DNA of 64,000 nt from Paenibacillus sp. OVF10 (GCA_022836915.1 CP094668.1:3348001-3412000), one strand, 5' to 3'; shown: positions 27,457-36,549, counted from the first letter of the stretch. Notes: generated from the sequence alone by a model not told the origin. Translations and numbers: made by a program.

Positions 27457-28420
27457 TCGTAAGTATCTCCCGGTCTTTGTCACCTTCGGCTTGCTGGCCG
27501 TGATGTTTGCCATAGGCTCTTTCCGGTATACGGGATTCTTCTCCACTCAGGTACTGCTTAATCTTCTCATTGATAACGCATTTCTGATCATCACGGCGAT
27601 TGGCATGACTTTTGTGATTGTATCGGGAGGAATCGACCTGTCGGTAGGTTCTGTCATTGCGCTGACGACCATCATTAGCGCAAGTCTGGTCGAGAAGCAA
27701 GGGTGGTCGCCTGCGATCGTTATACCGATGGTGCTTGTCATGGGCGCGTTGTTTGGCACTGTCATGGGGGCGATCATCCACTATTTTAAAATCCAGCCCT
27801 TCATCGTGACGCTGGCCGGCATGTTTTTGGCACGGGGGCTGTGTTATGTCATTAGTCTCGACACGATTACTATTACAAATCCATTTTACACACAGGTTGC
27901 ACAGGCGAAAATTTCCCTGCCAGGGGGCAGCTTTGTCTCCATTAATGTGATTATTGCTCTGGTTATTGTACTGCTCGCGATCTACCTGGCACATTACACC
28001 CGGTTTGGGCGCAACGTTTACGCCATCGGCGGAAGCGAGCAATCCGCGCTGCTCATGGGACTGCCGGTTGCACGTACCAAAATCCTGGTGTATACGTTCA
28101 GCGGTTTGTGCTCCGCGCTTGCCGGTGTTGTCTTTACCTTCTATATGTTATCCGGTTATGGATTACACGCCATGGGTCTTGAACTTGATACCATCGCGGC
28201 TGTTGTGATAGGAGGCACCTTGTTAACAGGTGGTGTGGGGTATGTGGCGGGAACCTTTATTGGTGTATTGATCCAGGGGGCTATCCAAACTATAATTAGC
28301 TTCGAAGGCACGCTCAGCTCTTGGTGGACTAAGATTGTGATTGGTCTAATGCTGTTTGTCTTTATTTTGTTCCAACGACTTCTTAGCGGGCGGCGAGTAT
28401 CCTCGAAATCACTGCATTAA
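27446..28420 (+). CDS. YjfF-like sugar ABC permease, 324 aa
   Basis: Second permease of the RbsC family, intact. IVSGGIDLSVGSVIALTTI (about residues 56-74) is the family loop; FIVTLAGMFLARGLCYV and ELDTIAAVVIGGTLLTGGVGYVAGTF are typical later helices. About eight to ten membrane helices. Starts within the tail of the first permease, next to AGGGGGTTAACC. E. coli also uses two different permeases (YtfT, YjfF) for one transporter. Confidence 0.9.
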   Translation: MFLNRKYLPVFVTFGLLAVMFAIGSFRYTGFFSTQVLLNLLIDNAFLIITAIGMTFVIVSGGIDLSVGSVIALTTIISASLVEKQGWSPAIVIPMVLVMGALFGTVMGAIIHYFKIQPFIVTLAGMFLARGLCYVISLDTITITNPFYTQVAQAKISLPGGSFVSINVIIALVIVLLAIYLAHYTRFGRNVYAIGGSEQSALLMGLPVARTKILVYTFSGLCSALAGVVFTFYMLSGYGLHAMGLELDTIAAVVIGGTLLTGGVGYVAGTFIGVLIQGAIQTIISFEGTLSSWWTKIVIGLMLFVFILFQRLLSGRRVSSKSLH

Positions 28421-28528
28421 GTTGATCAAATTAAATGATATTGAACACGGATACCGAAACAATGATATAACAATATGCGCTCTGCATTGGTGAATGCTGA
28501 GCGTAACATGGAGATGGGGGATACGTGA

Positions 28529-29581
28529 GTGAGAAGACATGTGAACGGGTTGTGTTTGTTCATTCTACTGCTGCTTGTCGGCTGCACGACCCCTGAGTCT
28601 GAATCTGTTCCTCCTCCCATCTCGTCTAACAACTTAGAAACTCTTCCCTCCGTTGAGGAATGGATGGAATCAGCGGTAGCAAGGGATACCTCTACGAAAC
28701 CGATTGTTTTGGGTTTTTCACAACTGGGCAGAGAGAGTGCCTGGCGTCTGGCAAACTCCACGTCTATTCGGAATGCTGCGGCTGAATCGGGAATCTCCCT
28801 TGTAATAAAAAATGCAGAACAGTCTCAGACGAAACAGTTCGAGGCTGTTCGGTCGTTCATCAGGCAAAAGGTGGATGTCATTGCCATTGCACCGGTCGTG
28901 GAATCGGGCTGGGAGGGTATTCTTCAGGAGGCCAGGGATGCAGGTATACCCGTGATCATCGTAGACCGATCAGTTGATGTCAAAGACACTTCACTTTTTG
29001 TGACAACGATTGGATCGGACTTTTATGAGGAAGGTGTGAAGGCCGGAAAGTACGTTCAGGATCGGATGCGAAATCATCCGGGATCGATACGAATTGCCGA
29101 ACTGCAAGGCACGAGTGGTTCTACGCCTTCTATCCAGCGTGGTGAAGGATTTAGAAGCATTTTCGACACCAGAGCAGATATCATCTTCTCACAAAGTGCT
29201 CCTGCCGATTTTACGGAGGACAACGGGAAACAAGTCATGAAAGAATTCCTTCAGGTCCCGGAAGACAAACGGCCGCAGGTTCTTTTTGCCCATAATGATG
29301 AAATGGCGTTTGGCGCCATACAAGCGATAGAAGAAGTTGGGCTGAAGCCGGGAGAGGACATTATCATTGTCTCGGTGGACGGCTCCCGCAAAGCACTTGA
29401 AATTCTGGCGAGTGGGAAAATCAACGCTGTGGTGGAATGTAACCCGCTGCTTGGTCCTCAGCTTATGCAGGCTACAAAAGAAATTATTGCAGGGCGTACA
29501 CTCCCAAAGCGCATGGTGCCCCCGGAGGACATTTTTACACAGGAAAGTGCTAAACGGGAGATGTACAACAGGCGATTCTAG
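28529..29581 (+). CDS. Second YtfQ-like substrate-binding lipoprotein, 350 aa
   Basis: Paralogue of the first binding protein: IVLGFSQLGRESAWRLANST, RSFIRQKVDVIAIAPVVESGW, DAGIPVIIVDRSVDVKD, IAELQGTSGSTPSIQRGEGF, FAHNDEMAFGAIQAIEEVG, VVECNPLLGPQLM. It begins with a lipoprotein signal (FILLLLVGC) and a longer acidic linker (residues 20-50) than the first. GTG 28529 follows GATGGGGGA. It lies 108 bp after the permease gene. Two binding proteins for one permease pair may widen the sugar range or feed the sensor. Confidence 0.85.
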   Translation: MRRHVNGLCLFILLLLVGCTTPESESVPPPISSNNLETLPSVEEWMESAVARDTSTKPIVLGFSQLGRESAWRLANSTSIRNAAAESGISLVIKNAEQSQTKQFEAVRSFIRQKVDVIAIAPVVESGWEGILQEARDAGIPVIIVDRSVDVKDTSLFVTTIGSDFYEEGVKAGKYVQDRMRNHPGSIRIAELQGTSGSTPSIQRGEGFRSIFDTRADIIFSQSAPADFTEDNGKQVMKEFLQVPEDKRPQVLFAHNDEMAFGAIQAIEEVGLKPGEDIIIVSVDGSRKALEILASGKINAVVECNPLLGPQLMQATKEIIAGRTLPKRMVPPEDIFTQESAKREMYNRRF

Positions 29582-29709
29582 AATACGTGAATAAATAGAA
29601 CATTTTGGATAAAATTCAATTTACTTTAAATAAAGTTATCGTTTATACTGAACTCACCTTGAACTAAAGCTCTTATCTATGAGAAAGGACGTAGCGGATT
29701 ACGTGTATA

Positions 29710-29723
29710 TGAAAGCGCTTTTT
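29710..29723 (+). promoter_or_regulatory. cre-like site upstream of deacetylase
   Basis: TGAAAGCGCTTTTT fits the CcpA consensus TGWAANCGNTNWCA except for its last two bases. It lies 77-90 bp before the CE4-CBM36 gene, suggesting carbon catabolite control. Confidence 0.45.
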
Positions 29724-29799
29724 TCGAGGGTGAAAGTTTGATAAAGAGAGGGAGTGTAGAAGGTAGTATGCTGTGAATATATTATGAGGAGGTAATTTT

Positions 29800-30864
29800 A
29801 TGTTTAAAGTAAAGCTAGCAAAGGCGGTAATATCTCTCGCACTTTTTGGTACCTTGTTTTCTATTCCGGCGGTGCCCGATGCTCGTGCTGCAGATGCAAG
29901 TTGTCCGAATGGTTATGTAGGTCTGACGTTTGATGATGGCCCATCTGGAAATACAACAAACATGCTTAACGCGTTGAAGCAAGCGGGTTTACGGGCAACG
30001 ATGTTCAATGTTGGACAAAATGCACAAAATAATCAATCGCTGGTTACTGCACAGGTGGCAGCAGGTATGTGGATTGGCAATCATTCGTATACACATCCGA
30101 ATATGACTACATTAAACAGCGCTCAGATGTCGTCAGAGATTACACGGACACAGCAGACAATCCAGTCCATTACCGGCAGTTCACCTAAACTGTTCAGACC
30201 TCCTTACGGTGCGACAAATGCGACCTTGAAATCCGTTGTGAGCCAAAATGGCCTAACTGAAGTGCTGTGGAACGTAGATTCCCAAGACTGGAATGGCGCC
30301 AGCGCGGCCCAGATTGTAGCGGCTGTGAACACGATGAAAAGTGGTGACGTTATTCTAATGCATGATCAGTACCAGACGACACTTCAAGCCATTCCGCAGA
30401 TTGCACAAAATCTGAAGAATCGCGGCCTTTGCTCGGGTATGATCTCATCAACGACTGGTCGGGCAGTTGCACCCGATAGTAGCACTACGAATCCGCCAAG
30501 TAACGGAACAAAAGTGGAAGCTGAGAATATGACCAAAGGTGGGCAATACACCGGCAATATCAGTTCTCCTTTCAATGGCGTGGTCCTTTATGCTAACAAT
30601 GATTTGGTTAAATACACTCAGAATTTTGCAACGAGCACTCACAATTTTTCACTTCGTGGAGCTTCAAACAATGCCAACATGGCTAGAGTTGATTTGAAGA
30701 TTGGTGGACAGACGAAGGGAACCTTTTACTTTGGCGGGAGCTCTCCAGCGGTCTATACCCTGAATAATATCAGCCACGGAACGGGAAATCAGGTCATTGA
30801 GTTGGTTGTAACAGCCGATGACGGTACATGGGATATCTATATTGATTACTTGGAAATACATTAA
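29800..30864 (+). CDS. Secreted CE4 polysaccharide deacetylase with C-terminal CBM36
   Basis: Extracellular two-domain enzyme. Signal peptide residues 1-30 (ends DARAADAS). NodB/CE4 domain, about residues 35-215: LTFDDGPSGNTTNML (metal Asp and base), GNHSYTHPNMTTL (metal His pair), RPPYGATN, NVDSQDWNG, VILMHDQYQTTL. After a Thr/Ser/Pro linker comes a CBM36-like module (residues about 235-354: VEAENMTKGGQYTGNISSPF, VDLKIGGQTKGTFYFGG, ADDGTWDIYIDYLEIH), a calcium-dependent xylan binder known from Paenibacillus Xyn43A. Likely an acetylxylan esterase; chitin or peptidoglycan deacetylation is less likely given the CBM. Confidence 0.88.
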   Translation: MFKVKLAKAVISLALFGTLFSIPAVPDARAADASCPNGYVGLTFDDGPSGNTTNMLNALKQAGLRATMFNVGQNAQNNQSLVTAQVAAGMWIGNHSYTHPNMTTLNSAQMSSEITRTQQTIQSITGSSPKLFRPPYGATNATLKSVVSQNGLTEVLWNVDSQDWNGASAAQIVAAVNTMKSGDVILMHDQYQTTLQAIPQIAQNLKNRGLCSGMISSTTGRAVAPDSSTTNPPSNGTKVEAENMTKGGQYTGNISSPFNGVVLYANNDLVKYTQNFATSTHNFSLRGASNNANMARVDLKIGGQTKGTFYFGGSSPAVYTLNNISHGTGNQVIELVVTADDGTWDIYIDYLEIH

Positions 30865-30896
30865 CAAGCTCAAGGTTGATTGAAAAATAATTCACT

Positions 30897-30944
30897 ATGA
30901 TGAGATCCCGTTGGGTTAATCCAATGGGATTTCATCATGTTTTT
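30897..30944 (+). terminator. Rho-independent terminator after deacetylase
   Basis: ATGATGAGATCCCGTTGG pairs with CCAATGGGATTTCATCAT around a TTAA loop, followed by GTTTTT. Confidence 0.8.
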
Positions 30945-31057
30945 GGCCATTTTGTAACACAAAAGTAGAAGGAAAACATTTATAATGGATGAAATTGAGG
31001 ATAGGAAAAATTTGGTGTGTATTGAAACCATTTATGGAATAGGAGTGGATTGATCAA

Positions 31058-31588
31058 ATGATCATTATGATTAACGGAGCGTTTGGTTCGGGAAAAACTT
31101 CTGCAGCAGAAGCACTTCAGCCCTTAATTGCAAACAGCATGATCTACGATCCTGAAGAAATAGGTTATATGCTCAGAAAACTTCTTCCGGAGAATTGTAG
31201 AGAGGAAAGGGAACGTACGGATGATTTTCAAGATATCGATCTATGGAAAATTCTAACCGTAAAGACGGCTAAAGAAGTAAAGCAGAAATACAATAGACAC
31301 TTAATTGTCCCCATGACCATCTATAAAGAGGAAAACTTTAATTACATTTATAACGGGTTGAAAGAGATCGATCAGGACATTCATCATTTTTGCCTAACGG
31401 CTAAAGAAGAGACGATTTATCATCGTTTGGCTAAACGAGGAGATGAATATGGAGGTTGGCAGTATCAACAAGCACCAAAGTGTGTTGAAGCTTTCAAGGA
31501 TGAACAATTTCAAACTCGGATTATTACCGATCATTTGGAGACTAGTGAAATCATAGAACTCATATTGAAAAAGGTCCTGTCCAAATAA
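31058..31588 (+). CDS. TmrB-like P-loop kinase, 176 aa
   Basis: Patterned on Bacillus TmrB (tunicamycin resistance ATP-binding protein): MIIMINGAFGSGKTSAAEAL (Walker A near residues 6-14), YDPEEIGYMLRKLLP, LIVPMTIYKEENFN, DIHHFCLTAKEETIYHRLAKR. TmrB is thought to bind tunicamycin at the membrane. The C-terminal amphipathic tail of TmrB is shorter here. Start ATG 31058 lies 14-20 bp after GGAGTGG; ATG 31070 is possible. Tunicamycin as substrate is inference. Confidence 0.78.
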   Translation: MIIMINGAFGSGKTSAAEALQPLIANSMIYDPEEIGYMLRKLLPENCREERERTDDFQDIDLWKILTVKTAKEVKQKYNRHLIVPMTIYKEENFNYIYNGLKEIDQDIHHFCLTAKEETIYHRLAKRGDEYGGWQYQQAPKCVEAFKDEQFQTRIITDHLETSEIIELILKKVLSK

Positions 31589-31617
31589 TTATCTTTTTTA
31601 TTAAGGAGGATTTTAGG

Positions 31618-31968
31618 ATGATGATTGTACATGTGCTCTCGAGAAAAGAATGGGAAGTCGCGTTAATCAATGGGATATACAGAGCAGCATCTTTAGAAAA
31701 GGAAGGTTTTATTCATTGCTCACCTGTGGATAAGATCGTAGCTGTGGCTAATTATAATTACCACGGGACAAAGGGGTTAGTATTACTTTGCTTGGATGCA
31801 TCTAAAATAAAATCAGAAGTTATATGGGAAGATCTGTATAATGAAGGCAGGGAATATCCTCATATTTACGGTGAGTTAAATCTTGACGCTGTATCTCATA
31901 CATATGATTTTGAGCCTAATGAAGAAGGGAGATTTTCGCTACCTCCTGATTTAGAGAACATGCAGTGA
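31618..31968 (+). CDS. DUF952 family protein, 116 aa
   Basis: Typical DUF952: a short protein with GFIHCSPVDKIVAVANY (residues about 31-47), then a hydrophobic strand GLVLLCLDASKI, YPHIYGELNLDAV and a proline-rich tail. The fold is related to ADP-ribosyltransferase-like domains, but no activity is established. AAGGAGGATT precedes the start. It follows the TmrB-like gene by 29 bp and may share its transcript. Confidence 0.82.
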   Translation: MMIVHVLSRKEWEVALINGIYRAASLEKEGFIHCSPVDKIVAVANYNYHGTKGLVLLCLDASKIKSEVIWEDLYNEGREYPHIYGELNLDAVSHTYDFEPNEEGRFSLPPDLENMQ

Positions 31969-32033
31969 TGTCAGATTTCTTGGATAGACGCTGGTTTCGT
32001 TGAAGAAATTGAACAGAAGAGGATGGAACCTAA

Positions 32034-32527
32034 TTGACGACTGTGACTTTTGAAGAGGTAACCGAACAGCACCTCCCTGAAATTAGAGAGATTTATAACT
32101 ATTATGTAATGAATACAACGATTTCGTTTCATACGGAGGAATTAAATCTTGATCAGATTAAATCCTCTGTAATGAACAAAGATACACGGTATAAAACTTA
32201 TGTAATTCTTGAAAACAATCAAATGATGGGCTATGTTCTGATTACCCAATATAAGAGCAAACAGGCATATGATATCTGTGGTGAAGTCACCATATATCTA
32301 AAGCCCGACATTTTGGGAAAAGGCTTGGGAAACAAGCATTAAGTTTCATTGAGAAGGTTGCAAAAGAACAAGGATTCCATACCTTAATTGCGACGATTTG
32401 CATGGAGAATACTAGAAGTAAATCATTATTTGAGAGAAATGGTTATGAACAATGTGCTCTGTTTAAAGAGATTGGATATAAATTCGATAGAAAGCTGGAT
32501 ATTGGAAGTTTCCAAAAGATATTGTAA
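32034..32527 (+). CDS. GNAT acetyltransferase, PAT/YncA-like (one apparent frameshift)
   Basis: N-terminal part (TTG start at 32034) reads LPEIREIYNYYVMNTTISFHTEE, the typical opening of phosphinothricin/YncA-like N-acetyltransferases. VTIYLKPDILGKGLGNK holds the acetyl-CoA loop. The frame breaks right after NK near 32338; one added base gives ALSFIEKVAKEQGFHTLIATIC...NTRSKSLFERNGYEQ to 32527. Length about 164 aa when joined. Possible acceptors: phosphinothricin, methionine derivatives; unproven. Confidence 0.75.
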
Positions 32528-32539
32528 GGAGAGTTCAGA

Positions 32540-33069
32540 ATGAGTAGAAACCTATATATTATATCTGGCCCCCTGGAGTAGGGAAATCTACAACTTCCAA
32601 GCTGCTAGTTCAGACTTTAGATAAAAGTGCGTATATTTCAGGAGATGCGGTTAGTCACTTTCCGGTTAAAGGGCGAGGTAAACCCTGGCTTGATAAGGAT
32701 ACACATAACTTAACTTGGACAAATATATTCAGTCTAGTGAAAAACTTATTGGACTATAAATACGATGTAGTTCTGGACTATGTGGCCTTTCCGGAAGACA
32801 TTAATGGATTAATGACCGAATTGGCAAACTATCATGTTCGCATAATCTATGTTGTATTAATGGTTGATCGTCAAACCATTATTCGTAGAGACCGTCTAAG
32901 AGCAGAAGAATATCAAATGAAAGAAAGAAGTATAATCCTGCTGAATGACTTTGAAAATCATCCGGATCTGAGAGTAGATAACAAGCTGTATACTAATCAT
33001 TATACAGAAGCACAATTACCTGAAATAGTAAGTGAAATTATAAATAACGAGAAATATCGGGTGAAATAA
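32540..33069 (+). CDS. P-loop kinase-like protein, about 176 aa (one apparent frameshift)
   Basis: Good Shine-Dalgarno (AAGGAGAG) and start MSRNLYIISGP; then a missing C in a CCCCC-type run at 32574 interrupts the Walker A loop, which joins as GPPGVGKSTTSKLL. Downstream are YISGDAVSHFPVKGRGKPW, VVLDYVAF (Walker B-like) and an Arg-rich lid IIRRDRLRAEEYQ. Resembles AAA_33-type small-molecule kinases. Substrate unknown. Starts 13 bp after the GNAT gene. Confidence 0.72.
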
Positions 33070-33116
33070 CTGTACTGTTATTATGCTTCGAATTGAAAAT
33101 GATAAGAGGTGAACAT

Positions 33117-33584
33117 ATGAACAGAGGAATACGTTTTGAAATACCAAATGCCTATGGTCGCTTTCTTGGAAAGATTTTAAAACCAATGGAGGTGTCTAAT
33201 TTCGATTGGCTTATTGGTGAGGAGGAGTCATATTTCGTTGTTGATGATACTTTAGGGGATAGTCTTTTTCCAGATATGATTATGGGTATGAGTGGGGAGG
33301 AATTACAGAAGCTTATTGATAACAACGAGTATTATTTAATATTTGCGAATTTAAAAGCATTTCCAAAAGGCAAACAAATAACAGATGTATTCACCTATGA
33401 AGATTATATGTTGAGTGACTGTCAGATGGTTCTTCTTGTGATTGATAGTATCTACGTCACGGTTTATTGTAAAGATCTAGAAAAAGTCCAGGAATTATAT
33501 AATCATATAAATAGACAGGGATTTGAATCTCTCGAATATTTAACGGATGAGAATGATACGAGGACAATACTATCGGTCTGGTGA
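33117..33584 (+). CDS. DUF2691 family protein, about 155 aa
   Basis: Matches the Bacillus DUF2691 pattern: MNRGIRFEIPNAYGRFLGKIL at the N-terminus, YYLIFANLKAFP, YEDYMLSDCQMVLLVIDSIY and VTVYCKDLEKVQELYNH. ATG 33117 is chosen for the AGAGGTG at proper distance; the frame opens 24 bp earlier. Soluble; no known function. Single gene, followed by about 400 bp without a gene. Confidence 0.8.
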   Translation: MNRGIRFEIPNAYGRFLGKILKPMEVSNFDWLIGEEESYFVVDDTLGDSLFPDMIMGMSGEELQKLIDNNEYYLIFANLKAFPKGKQITDVFTYEDYMLSDCQMVLLVIDSIYVTVYCKDLEKVQELYNHINRQGFESLEYLTDENDTRTILSVW

Positions 33585-33699
33585 TAAAGGAGATTGGGAT
33601 TAACTGCTAAGGTTTGATAGATCTTCCCATGCTTTCGTTGATATGCGTTAACATAGCGTTGAGTTTAGTGTTAGGTGTTAATGCCAACGAACCTGACAC

Positions 33700-33900
33700 G
33701 TCTTATTCGGGAATTTGAAACGTCCTCCGAAATCTAAGGAATCTGAGACACGCTATATCAGAAAAAATAGCCTTTTGTAGTGTTTTTATCAGATGATTTT
33801 GGGAAATAAGATGTCTCATGTTCCTTACAATTTTAAAAGAGGACGTGAGGGACGAATAAGATGTCCTGTGTTCCTTAGAAAATCGTCTGAGTTTGAAGAC
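33700..33900. repeat. REP-like short repeats in gene-free stretch
   Basis: Two copies of a short unit, AATAAGATGTCTCATGTTCC (from 33806) and AATAAGATGTCCTGTGTTCC (from 33856), are joined by GTTCCTTACAATTTTAAAAG and GAGGACGT. A related unit with GTTCCTTA and AGGACATC lies at 53003-53035. The surrounding 33,585-33,983 has no convincing gene. Confidence 0.45.
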
Positions 33901-33983
33901 ACACTCTAGTTCGTTTCCCCATGATATTTGAATGTTTATGAATACGATTACATCTTATGAATGAAGAAGGAGTTGAGAGAAAG

Positions 33984-34481
33984 ATGGAGACAGAACGACT
34001 TATATTTCGGAAATATACCAAAAATGATTTCGATTTACTTTTTGAGATGACACGTGAGCCAAATATGATGAAATTTATAAGACATGGAGGACCCTGGACG
34101 AAGGAAGAAACCATGCAAAGCCTGGAAAAGTTCATCAACTGGAATAAAGACGATAAAGGGCTGTTTCTCGCATTTAATAAAGAGGATAACAAGTTAATTG
34201 GAACCTCTGGACTGATTCCTCAAATCATTGAAGGCACTGATGAGCTTGAAGTTGGTTACTGGGTCATAGAGCAATACTGGGGAATGGGTTACGGATATGA
34301 ACAAGCAAAAGCGTGGAAAGAATATGGCATGGATCACATGAAGCAGAAAAGATTAATATCTTTAATTCAACATGGCAATGTGGGTTCTATGAAAGTCGCG
34401 CAAAAGAATGGCATGAAACACGAGAAGGACGTAGACATAATAGGGAAAAATGTAGCAGTGTACTCGATTGAGGTGAAGTGA
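33984..34481 (+). CDS. GNAT acetyltransferase, RimJ/RimL-like, about 165 aa
   Basis: Starts METERLIFRKYTKNDFDLLF, the classical RimJ/RimL opening. LEVGYWVIEQYWGMGYGYEQAKAW holds the acetyl-CoA loop (WGMGYGYE), and NVGSMKVAQKNGMKHEKD is the C-terminal motif. ATG 33984 has the MET-RL start typical of the family; the upstream in-frame ATG 33957 is less likely. It is 2 bp before the next GNAT gene, forming a tight run of acetyltransferase and kinase genes to 36 kb. Confidence 0.82.
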   Translation: METERLIFRKYTKNDFDLLFEMTREPNMMKFIRHGGPWTKEETMQSLEKFINWNKDDKGLFLAFNKEDNKLIGTSGLIPQIIEGTDELEVGYWVIEQYWGMGYGYEQAKAWKEYGMDHMKQKRLISLIQHGNVGSMKVAQKNGMKHEKDVDIIGKNVAVYSIEVK

Positions 34482-34483
34482 AT

Positions 34484-35025
34484 ATGACTCCTTTTCCTGA
34501 ACTTGAAACCAAAGGACTGCTGTTAAGAGAGATTAAACAGAGTGATTCCCAAGACATATTTCATATTTTTCTTCAGATGAAGTTACAAGGTTCTACGATG
34601 TAGAAAGTTTTACGAATACAAAACAAGCAGAAGAACTCATACAAAGATGGAATGAACGATTCAAAAATGGTCAGGTCATCCGTTGGGGAATTGCTTTGAA
34701 ATCGGACAACAGAATTATTGGAACATGTGGATTTCATGGTTGGATGAAACAACATCATAAAGCTGTGATGGGATATGAATTAACACCGGAGTTCTGGCGG
34801 CAGGGTTACATGACCGAGGTAACTCAGAAAATCGTTGAATATGGATTCAAGAACCTTGAATTAAACAGAATTGAAGCATTTGTAGAGCCAAAGAACGCGG
34901 GATCAAGAAAGTTGCTTGAGAAAATTGGGTTCAGTGAAGAAGGCATATTGAAAGAGAATTTTATTTGGAAAAATCGATTTGTTGATAATGTCATCTATGC
35001 ATTTTTGAAGAAAGAATATGTATGA
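34484..35025 (+). CDS. GNAT acetyltransferase, RimJ/RimL-like (one apparent frameshift)
   Basis: Opens PFPELETKGLLLREIKQSD and continues to IFHIF, where one T is missing in a T run at 34570; the restored frame gives SSDEVTRFYDVESFTN. Later motifs: GYELTPEFWRQGYMTEVTQK (acetyl-CoA loop), LNRIEAFVEPKNAGSRKLLE and KIGFSEEGILKENFI. About 181 aa. Its stop overlaps the ATG of the following kinase gene (ATGA), showing coupling. Substrate unknown. Confidence 0.8.
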
Positions 35026-35591
35026 AAATACGAATTATTGGATCTTGCGGTAGTGGGAAATCAACATTAGCCAAAGAATTGTCGGATAAATACGGTATTC
35101 CTTCCTATGAATTAGACAATCTCATATGGGACAGAAGCGCCGAAAATCTGAGATATCCTGAAAGTGTTAGGGATGAATCCGTTCAATCTATTGTCAGTTC
35201 AGAGGCTTGGATCATAGAAGGAGTACAGTGCAAAGATTGGACAATTAAGTCCATCCAGGAAGCAGATTTGATTTTTGTATTAGCTCCAAATGTTTTCATT
35301 AGAGATTATCGAATTATAAAGAGGTTTGTATTGTCCAGAATGGGACTGCAACCGTGGAATTACAAGCAGTCATTCACGGACTTATGCAAGATGATTGTGA
35401 AATGGAACCATCAATATAATATAGAAGAAGTTATATGTTCAATTAATGAAAACCATAAGACTGCAACAATCACGAAGAATAAAAAACAAGTGATACAGTT
35501 GATTGAACATCATTTGAAAGTGGTTGTAAGTGAGAGTGAAAAGAACCTTAGAGGTAATCAAAGATTATCGAAAGAGGAGATACAGTGGTGA
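35022..35591 (+). CDS. P-loop NTPase, topology-modulation/FlaR-like, 189 aa
   Basis: Small adenylate-kinase-like NTPase of the kind annotated as topology modulation protein. Walker A GSCGSGKSTLAKEL (residues 7-20), then LDNLIWDRS (typical LDxLxWxxxW-like site), WIIEGVQCKDW, and ADLIFVLAPN. Overlaps the previous GNAT by 4 bp and the next GNAT by 7 bp, so the three are one transcript. A role in DNA topology is historical naming, not evidence; a small-molecule kinase is as likely. Confidence 0.78.
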   Translation: MKIRIIGSCGSGKSTLAKELSDKYGIPSYELDNLIWDRSAENLRYPESVRDESVQSIVSSEAWIIEGVQCKDWTIKSIQEADLIFVLAPNVFIRDYRIIKRFVLSRMGLQPWNYKQSFTDLCKMIVKWNHQYNIEEVICSINENHKTATITKNKKQVIQLIEHHLKVVVSESEKNLRGNQRLSKEEIQW

Positions 35592-36046
35592 ATATAAAAA
35601 TTCAACCAGTCACACGAGAGAATTGGGAAGAGGGGCTGAAAATCTCTTTGTATGAACACCAAGCGTCATTTGTTCCGTCCGTTATTGAGGGAATCGCTTA
35701 CGCCTATGTAAAACCGTGGGATGAAGCATTTGATCCTTACGTACTTGAGATCGATGGGAAGGTATTTGGTTTCTTTTATCTAAGTTATACGCCAGATAGT
35801 ACAGATAATTACTGGATTGGTGGTTTTCAAATCGATCAATCCTATCAAGGTAAAGGAATGGGAAAGCGTGCTTTAAGAGCCATTCTAGATTACATTACGA
35901 AACAGCATCCGTTGTGCAAGGTTATTTCATTAACGGTTGAACGTGATAACGAAATAGCACAGAATTTGTACAAGAGCATGTCCTTCATTAGTGAGAATAG
36001 AACCAATTCAGATGATGAAGTGATCTACAGGTTGGTAATAAGGTAA
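35585..36046 (+). CDS. GNAT acetyltransferase, BltD/spermidine-type, 153 aa
   Basis: VNIKIQPVTRENWEEGLKIS at the N-terminus, FGFFYLSYTPDSTDNYWIGG, then QIDQSYQGKGMGKRALRAIL (acetyl-CoA loop QGKGMG) and NEIAQNLYKSMSFISE. Related in layout to the GNAT at 17355 (both have the YW strand before motif A), suggesting paralogues in the BltD/PaiA polyamine class. GTG start at 35585 or 35588 behind AGAGGAG. Overlaps the kinase upstream. Confidence 0.8.
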   Translation: MVNIKIQPVTRENWEEGLKISLYEHQASFVPSVIEGIAYAYVKPWDEAFDPYVLEIDGKVFGFFYLSYTPDSTDNYWIGGFQIDQSYQGKGMGKRALRAILDYITKQHPLCKVISLTVERDNEIAQNLYKSMSFISENRTNSDDEVIYRLVIR

Positions 36047-36105
36047 GAAATTTGAATAGTGTAAAGATTACATGTGATGATTTTCTAAATGAGGGGATTT
36101 AAACA

Positions 36106-36549
36106 ATGAATCGTATGAATCATGAAGAAGAATTACAAATCGTATTTGATGATCATGAAGAAGACTACAAAAAAGTTTGTAATAACTTATATAACTATAA
36201 TGTCTCTGAAACAAATGGGTTATTAAATAAGCCTGGAAAGACTATCAATCTTTTTTTACGGGACAAGACAGGTAAGGCAGTTGGTGGGATCTTCTGTGCT
36301 ACATATTGTGAAACATTATATATTGATAATTTTTGGATAGATGAGGAACACAGAAAGAAAGGAAATGGGAAGTCTTTAATCATGCAAGCAGAAAGCATGG
36401 CTTCTGAATTAGGATGTAAGCTTGCACACACAAGCACATTTTCATATCAATCACCGAAATTCTATCAAAAAATGGGCTATGAAGTGTTTGGATTAATTGA
36501 TGAGTATCCTGATGGAATCATTCAATATTTTATGAAGAAAAGATTATAA
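36106..36549 (+). CDS. GNAT acetyltransferase, 147 aa
   Basis: Has IDNFWIDEEHRKKGNGKSLIMQ (acetyl-CoA loop RKKGNG) and SPKFYQKMGYEVFGLIDEYP, the GNAT C-terminal motif seen in histone-acetyltransferase HPA2-like proteins. AGGGGATTT precedes the ATG. Soluble; substrate unknown. It ends the acetyltransferase run before the beta-lactamase-fold gene. Confidence 0.8.
   Translation: MNRMNHEEELQIVFDDHEEDYKKVCNNLYNYNVSETNGLLNKPGKTINLFLRDKTGKAVGGIFCATYCETLYIDNFWIDEEHRKKGNGKSLIMQAESMASELGCKLAHTSTFSYQSPKFYQKMGYEVFGLIDEYPDGIIQYFMKKRL

Noticed and set aside
27437..28042. 201-codon open frame on - inside the YjfF-like permease
   Set aside because: His/Asn/Asp-rich low-complexity product typical of an antisense frame of a membrane protein.
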